Assembly (NCBI GenBank): GCA_021234155.1
Contig: JAJEKV010000045.1
Coordinates: 1,885,474 to 1,949,473 of the forward strand
DNA: 64,000 bases
Source of the DNA: Isoetes taiwanensis
Lineage: Eukaryota; Streptophyta; Lycopodiopsida; Isoetales; Isoetaceae
Direction: 5' to 3'
Both the position numbers and the translations under genes were made by a program. Of the stretch, positions 57,793 to 64,000 are shown in pieces. Every line of letters begins with the position of its first letter. Positions within the stretch are counted from its first letter, which is position 1. The notes beneath the pieces were generated by a model that ran no database searches, was not told where the DNA came from, and saw only the letters and a list, made by a program, of their open reading frames with translations.

Positions 57793-58760
57793 TCCTCCTG
57801 AAAGCAATAAAAGTATCGTGGGTCATGGCAATGTTTGTGAGTCGATGTGTTGGCTTGATAAGGGCTGGCCCTGCAGAATACGGTCACAGCAAAAATGGTC
57901 AAAAGCCTAAGGAAGGAATGTGAAATACACGAAAGCGAGAACCGGGGTAAGCAAAATGGTGAATGCGATCGTAGTGGTGGCGTAGCCATTCAGTGTTAGA
58001 TCATATGGCGATGAAGCTGATTTGGTTTACTCGGTTTAGTGCGGGGAGGATCTACTGTTGGAGAATTCGCAAAGTCCATGGCGTTTACATGCCACGACGG
58101 ACACGCTGAGACATCAAAGGTTAAGGTGTTGAGAAAGTTCTGGAGCTCAAAAGAGGATCAGGTGGAGGCGAAGCTTGAAGTTGAGGAATTTGGGTGTAGC
58201 GTATATGGAAGGCACCCACACTCAAAAGTTTGTTGTCATTGTGCCCTGGCGACAAAATGCAATGAGCAAGCACTAACCTCTCAGTATAACATACGCCATA
58301 CAGCGAGCTATCAAGTGATATCACGGTTTTACATATCTCAATGAGACCACAGCGTGGCTAATCGAGAAAAGAAATAGGTCCGGTGATGTCCATCTGGCGA
58401 GCCCAAACATGTCTTGGCACTTATGGAATTCACATGTTTCCTTATTGTTCTGTAACTATTTGTGTCCTTGGACAATGTCGATGAAAAGAGGGTCAAAGAA
58501 ATGAAAAGGGAATGGGCTCATTCGCCAGGAGAATCCATCAGTATTCCATGTATGCGCAAACATATGCGCATCATGCATGCAATCACGATGATCACAATCG
58601 GATGAAATTATCACCTTGAAGGGAGGATCAATTGAGTCGATGAACCCGCTTTAGCGTGTCGACTTCCCAGGTACGGTCTTCGATTGGAACTAATCCACGG
58701 CGAGTTCCGGTTCCTTTCCGGCCGGCACTTCGGATGTGTGTTGGCTTTAGATATTAGGGG

Positions 58761-61130
58761 CTGCCGGCTCTATCATCTCTAGTTCATACCTGCGAGAACA
58801 TTTATAAATCCATTCGATATTTTAAATTGAAAATTGCTTATATCATAGAAATTCTTTTTACTTATATTGGCTTTCAAAGAGTTTACAGATTCATTTAGCA
58901 GAAAATACTTGTCAGAGCATTTTCACCATGCGGTTAGCGACTCTTTGAGAATCCCACATGTTCCACATTTGATGTTCCTTCACATAAAAGGCACACTTTT
59001 CTGCGTGAAGTCCACTCGATCATGGTTTGAAGGACATATCTCAAAATTGGGATCCAACGCCGGGGAGCAAAAACTATTTGGACATGTCATTTGTGTGTTT
59101 AGAATTTTGGTTGAAACCTTATATCTCTTTGTCATCTATCAACAATGTGTTTTGACCACGGGTATCATCAAATTTACGAGAATTTTACCTTTGGGCCGAG
59201 ATCCTTAAAGGAAAATTGGCTTATTAACCACTTTTAATTTTGTGTTGAGTGCGATCATCGATTCCAAATAAAAGAAATCGCCCCTTACATTCCTGCTGAC
59301 AACATGCGAGTCGGCGTACCTTAGCCCATGTTTGGACTACTTAATGCAATCTCAAATTTTTGAAAACCATTCTAGAACTCCACAGAAATCGAGGCTGGAA
59401 ATTCGCGAACTTTGATGGTTCAATTCACAGGATGAATATACAGCTTTCGGCCCGTCGAGGATCCTCTTTCAAGTCACATGCAAACTTTGCCTAAAACCCC
59501 GTGCAAAATCTGAGTATGAGGAGAATTTGGGATAGCCTCTTGGTTTTGTTGGTTGAGGTTGTATTGGACTCGTTGAAGCGTCGCATCTTGAAATCGGGGA
59601 TCAGGGGTTCTTTATTAACTTCATCACACCATCATGCATTTGGCTCATATTGGCACCAGGCACTTTGAGTTGAAGGACCCGTCACGAGAATGAATCTCAA
59701 GAGATTAATTTTCCCCTAAATGGTCTTGCTTAGGAGTCTCTGCGTCATGGCTTCCGATTCTTGAGTAGCATTTATCTCTGCGGCATGTTGAGAAATGAGG
59801 AGGGCCACAGGAAAAAATACAAAAATAATAAATCATGCTGCCAAATCACATTTGCATTCGATTGACTCAAATTTCGTTTGGAGTCTCATCGCCGTCGGCG
59901 AGCCAGGATTGACTTAGGGTATCAAATGGTGAATTCTGGAGCTACTGCTTAAGGGAGGTATCTGCGTCTCATAAGCGTCGGCGTGGATAAGCGGTGAATA
60001 TCCTTGGTCTCAAATTTCAGCAATTACCCAAACCTAAGTCGATGAGGCATGACAACATCGATAAGCTTATTAGTTAAGGCACTTGTTTCTTGGCGAATCT
60101 ATATTGTTTGCGGTGAACAATATCAAGCTTTGATGAGTTGACAACCATTCAAAGAGGTCATGCGCGGGGCTTTTCTTCGATCAATTACTGTTTATATATA
60201 TATCTAAAGTGCCCTAAAAGATGGCGAAGCGATCTCATCGAGGCACTTTAGATACAATAAACTGGACAACAGGAAGAACTAAGCCAACCGAGGATGGAAG
60301 ACTAAGCGAGGATGAAGGGCACGAGGAGTACAATGAGACTTCCCAAGCCTTGGCACTGCCCCTCTTTGGACTTTACTTGTCTATTGGTTCTTGTGGTGCC
60401 ACTTTCGAACGCAAAGCCAAAGCATGTCTCGAGTCATAACCATGGCCTGGCGGGGGTACGCGGCGGGTTCTGAAATTAGTCTGCCAAAACAAATTACAAA
60501 ATCAATAGAGTCTTTAGCGAGGTTAGAATAGTCATCTTCGCCTCAAATGGTGGCGATAGACATGGAATGTGATCTTGGTGCATTACGCTATCTGGCGCCA
60601 GCACAACCCCTCCCCATTTGACCCAGCGCGTCCACAAAATGGACAGCCTTCATCACCACTGCTAACCACGCCTCGGGAAGCATTGGAAGTCTGCGAGGAT
60701 CTAAAAGGAGTGTCATGACCTCATTTCCGGAAAGAATCTCAAATCTTTGCCGGTGGCGGCTCCAACCGATGAAGTCTTCACACATGCCTTTAAGCTCAAT
60801 TTCAGTTTACATTAATTCCTTATTTAATTGTTTACGGCCAGAACAGCTTCTTGTACCATTTAGCTCATCCTTTGGTTAACTAGCGAACACCTCTTTTCAG
60901 TTTGTTTGTCGCCAGTTGATTGCCATCACATTGCCAAAATCAGCTCTAATTTACGATGCTTTATGCTCCATCAGCTCAATCGCGCGATATCTGTTTTCCT
61001 ATCCTCGTTTGCTTTGTCGTTGCTTGCATCTATCAGGCCTAGTTGATGTTTGCAGCCAACCATTCCTTCACAAGTGCCGCCATAGTGCAAAACAAACACT
61101 AAGTATATGTTGACTCTGCTTGTAGTAAGC
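58761..61130. other. Unassigned region
   Basis: Open frames exist on both strands (58,867-59,208 on +, 113 codons; 60,588-60,785 on -, containing MTLLLDPRRLPMLPEAWLAV), none recognised. May include more of the minus-strand element or its flank. Confidence 0.35.
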
Positions 61131-61750
61131 CACATCGTGGAAAACCACAATCACACCTACACAACACAAGGTAGTCTCTACACCACCATACCACACCACA
61201 CAACATCTGTTGCCACGGTGCACACCACAACAGTGGTGGTGGTGCAGTGTCTGTGTGGTGGTGGTGGTGGTGGTGGTGTGTCAGTGTGTGGTGGTGGTGT
61301 GTGTGGTGGTGGTGGTGGTGGTGTATGTGGTGGTGGTGGTGGAGTGTGTGTGGGACATGGTGTGGAGTATGGTGATGGGGGTGTGGTGGTGGGGTGGTGG
61401 TGTGGTGGGAGTGGAGTGTGAAGGTGTGGTGGTGGGGTGTGGATATTAGTTTAGTGAGGCGGAGTAGTGAGTGGTGGATTGTGGTGTGGGACATGGTGGA
61501 ATGCAGTGGTGTGGTGTGGTGGTGGTGGAGTGTGGTGGTGGTAGAGGAGTGTGGTGGTGGTGGAGGAGTGGTGATGGTGGTGGTGTGGTGGTGGTGGTGG
61601 AGTGTGGTGGTGGAGTGTGGTGGTGGTGTGTGGTGTGGGAGTGTGGCGGTGGGAGATGGTAGAAGTGTGTGTTGGGAGATCTCGTGCGGTGTGGTGTAGG
61701 GACATGGTGGATGCCAACAGCCTCCTGCCACCACATACCTCATCTATCAT
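61131..61750. repeat. CAC / GTG strand-switch low-complexity tract 2
   Basis: Same build as tract 1. CCACACC-rich sequence (about 61,135-61,225) is followed by G/T-only stretches (about 61,230-61,440 and 61,465-61,700) and then a short return to CCACC (about 61,725). The G/T part is interrupted at about 61,441-61,465. ORFs within it are compositional artefacts. Confidence 0.92.
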
Positions 61751-64000
61751 TCAGCATCCATTACTGCAGAAATGCCCACAGATGGCATCATAGAGACACA
61801 CAACATGACAATACAGCCAACATGATGCAAAATGGTAGTAGACATACACGATTCTTGAAGTGGATTTGATGTTGCACACTACGTGTTGATAGAAGCAATC
61901 TAGATCAGAAAGCTTGAGATTTTTACGTTGTAACACAACTAATATTTAATTTATACACTGCAATGGCATATTTTTGAATCTCAGAACATTGCTGCTTTTG
62001 TTTGGATTGTGAGGGATTCAGTTGAATGTATTGGTCTAGGAACTGATTTGGTTATTTCCCTATCATCTTCATCATCCACTGTCACTTTACTATTTCCTCC
62101 CTCGTCGGGTTGGATTTTACCTATCTTCTTTCTCTTGGGTCTAGAAGAGCTGGCCTCGGCTTTCTCATCGGGGAGTTTTATAATAATCCGAGAAGCTCAC
62201 CAGTCTTGACCTCCCTTTATGCGGGATAATAAGCCAGCTTTGCCCGGAGTTCAGGGAGCCATTCCACCCCATGTATGTGCGGCTACATATTCTTTTGTAA
62301 ATTTACATGAACTCTTTGTATTGTTCATTGCTCGGATTCTTCAACTTTAATACAAGAAAACATATGCCTTAATTTTTCGGTTTGAACAAAACATTTGGGG
62401 AAAATACGTGGCAGTTTATTTGGAACTGCGTGCGCCCTCGCTAACGGCATGGAAGAACCATTAACATTCCAATACATATGGTTCAATAAAACCATAAAGT
62501 GTTGAAGTTGCAACAGAAGATCTTTTCAACTACAAAAGACCTGAGGACTTGAAGAACCAAGAAGGACATTCCCTTGAAGCATCAAAAGGTATTTTGGCTA
62601 AATGGAAGGTCACAAGGCAGTTACTAAATTTGAAGCCTATTGAAGATTTGCAAGATCACAACTTAGGTATGACATTTGATTTGAGCATTGGAAGTTGATA
62701 TTCTAAAGTTCTTAATCTCTCCATTCCATGCCTAGCCTTCTTTTTTTTCCCACATTTCCATCTCCTCGTACATATATGGTGTTGGTAACATTTTTTTTTC
62801 CCTAGTCAAAGTAAACACACACTCCATGCTCCATCCACCCACTCACCAAAGTCAAGCATTAAGGGAGCCTCATGAATTCATTTCAAAAAGTACCTAGAGT
62901 TATACTTACTAGGTCTTACAAAAGAGAAAAGGACCATAACAAGACATGTCCAACTATCTGAGAAATGGCTCCTGGCCAGCATTCGTAATCAAAAGAATTG
63001 CAAAGATACAAACATCCACTTCATCATAATTCCACTTCACCGATCACTTATCACCGCGTGTCGCCCGCCATGTCCATACTTCTGGCACCACTTCACCCAA
63101 AATCATCATTTTGGCTAGGGAAAAGATGGTTACCAACCAGCAAGTGCCCACATCTTGCCACCATTTTGCCACCTCACCAAGCTATGCTTAGTCATTTCTT
63201 TTTCAAAAATCAAAGTATTCCGGTGAAAAGGGTGAGTGATGATACTATCGGTAGCCCACATGAAACATGCCACGGCAAACATTTTGAAAAAGGGATTATG
63301 TCGACCTTCTTAGGCGTGCTTTTGAAAAAAATGATAAATTACCTACATCTACCCCCATTTATCACCCTCATCCCCTCGCTTGATGCCAAAGGCGTCCCCC
63401 ACAGCATGCCAAGTCGAGCTCTGGCCAGAGCTTGGCGTGGGAGGATGCAATGTCGGAAAAGGCAGTCGATGGATCTATGTTATACCTTGGCTTCTTTTTT
63501 CCATTCGGCACAGTGGGATATTTCTTCACAAGAAAAACAAGAACCCTAAGATTCTTGAGGCCAAAAGCACAGTTTTTTAGTAAATTTGGGGAACTACCCT
63601 AATCATGGTAGCACCTCCGTTGCTTGAGGTGATCCCAAGAACTCCAAACACATTGCTAAATGGCCGGATCTGTTGGATCTTGCAAAGGGTGAACGAACGG
63701 TGCATTTTTTTCAAGAACCGTCGGCCAGAAATTTCAAAAGACTTCGCATTTGGGAGATTGTGGATCTGCAATACATATCAGCTCTGATCTTAGCACGTGA
63801 ATTGACCTTCCTTGCTTGCATCAATTTTACTTGATTGGCTTGATGAAAGTGACCAATTATTACATCCAGATCACGAGTATTATTGACTCTGGTGTGAGTT
63901 ATTTGAAGTTATGTGGAACTCGTATGATTTGTTAAGTGGGTGAAAATCAAACTTTGGTAAAAATTTCCTTTCCTCAGCTTCCTTTTCAGAAAGATTTTAT
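61751..64000. other. Unassigned region
   Basis: A + strand open frame of 183 codons (62,998-63,549; starts MQRYKHPLHHNSTSPITYHR) is the longest ORF here, but it shows no domain, so I leave it uncalled. The remainder is non-coding. Confidence 0.35.

Larger units (their letters stand above)
57199..58760 (-). other. Probable internal region of the minus-strand element
   Basis: Open stretches on the minus strand (for example 57,199-57,650 and about 58,260-58,640, with DPPFKVIISSDCDHRDCMHD) suggest decayed coding but match no domain I know. Interrupted by the assembly gap. No RT or integrase motif was found. Confidence 0.35.

Noticed and set aside
57199-57989. ORFs running through the N gap
   Set aside because: They include about 34 undetermined codons, so continuity is unsupported.
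62998-63549. 183-codon + ORF as a gene
   Set aside because: No domain, no upstream or downstream exon signal, and composition like the surroundings. Left uncalled.

Overview
The window looks like intergenic DNA from a large, repeat-rich land-plant nuclear genome. The base composition is AT-rich. There are no dense operons. The splice sites seen are GT...AG, and the Ty3/gypsy pol has the wording of plant Tat/Athila-like elements. A bryophyte, lycophyte or fern is plausible, but nothing in the window names the species. Real coding sequence is scarce. Almost everything recognisable is mobile-element DNA in several nested layers, and most short ORFs look like chance.

Layout. 0-11 kb: pyrimidine-rich and tetra/pentanucleotide microsatellites, one copy of a small element with inverted ends (6.47-6.84 kb), single copies of two dispersed repeats, and otherwise unassigned DNA. 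11.7-14.4 kb: a single arm of a minisatellite-bearing element, plus an inverted scrap of its outer end. 14.4-30.5 kb: mostly unassigned DNA with several short direct duplications. 30.7-34.7 kb: a foldback structure of about 4 kb, whose two arms are inverted copies each made of a unique core plus 1-1.6 kb of degenerate GAATCT minisatellite. 36.9-47.6 kb: a decayed Ty3/gypsy retrotransposon (5' LTR, gag with three zinc knuckles, protease, RT, RNase H, integrase). Its pol is split by a 4.4-kb insertion with CACAAGGCCCC inverted ends and an AAA/AAA duplication, as expected of a CACTA-type transposon. That insertion carries exons of a TEX261/SVP26-like cargo-receptor gene, which suggests gene capture.

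47.6-52.4 kb holds the 3' end of a C48 (Ulp1-like) cysteine protease gene on + and, facing it tail to tail, a broken transposase-like gene on - (motifs VSDDREHDT and FSDGAASQFK). I read these tentatively as the remains of one two-gene DNA transposon of a little-described type. A GTG/CAC strand-switch tract lies inside it. 52.7-53.66 kb is a LINE 3' end with a poly-A tail. 53.88-54.21 kb is a third copy of the small inverted-repeat element. 54.67-55.23 kb is an LTR of the same family as the one at 36.9 kb but on the minus strand, with a polypurine tract and decayed accessory ORFs (one a coiled coil) to its right. The 5 bp outside the two LTRs match (TTGGG), so one inverted element is possible. 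59-64 kb is largely unassigned, with a second GTG/CAC tract at 61.1-61.75 kb. A 100-base assembly gap lies at 57,693-57,792.

The best candidates for undescribed biology are the minisatellite-armed foldback family, the CACTA-like gene-capturing insertion, and the transposase plus C48 protease pair.
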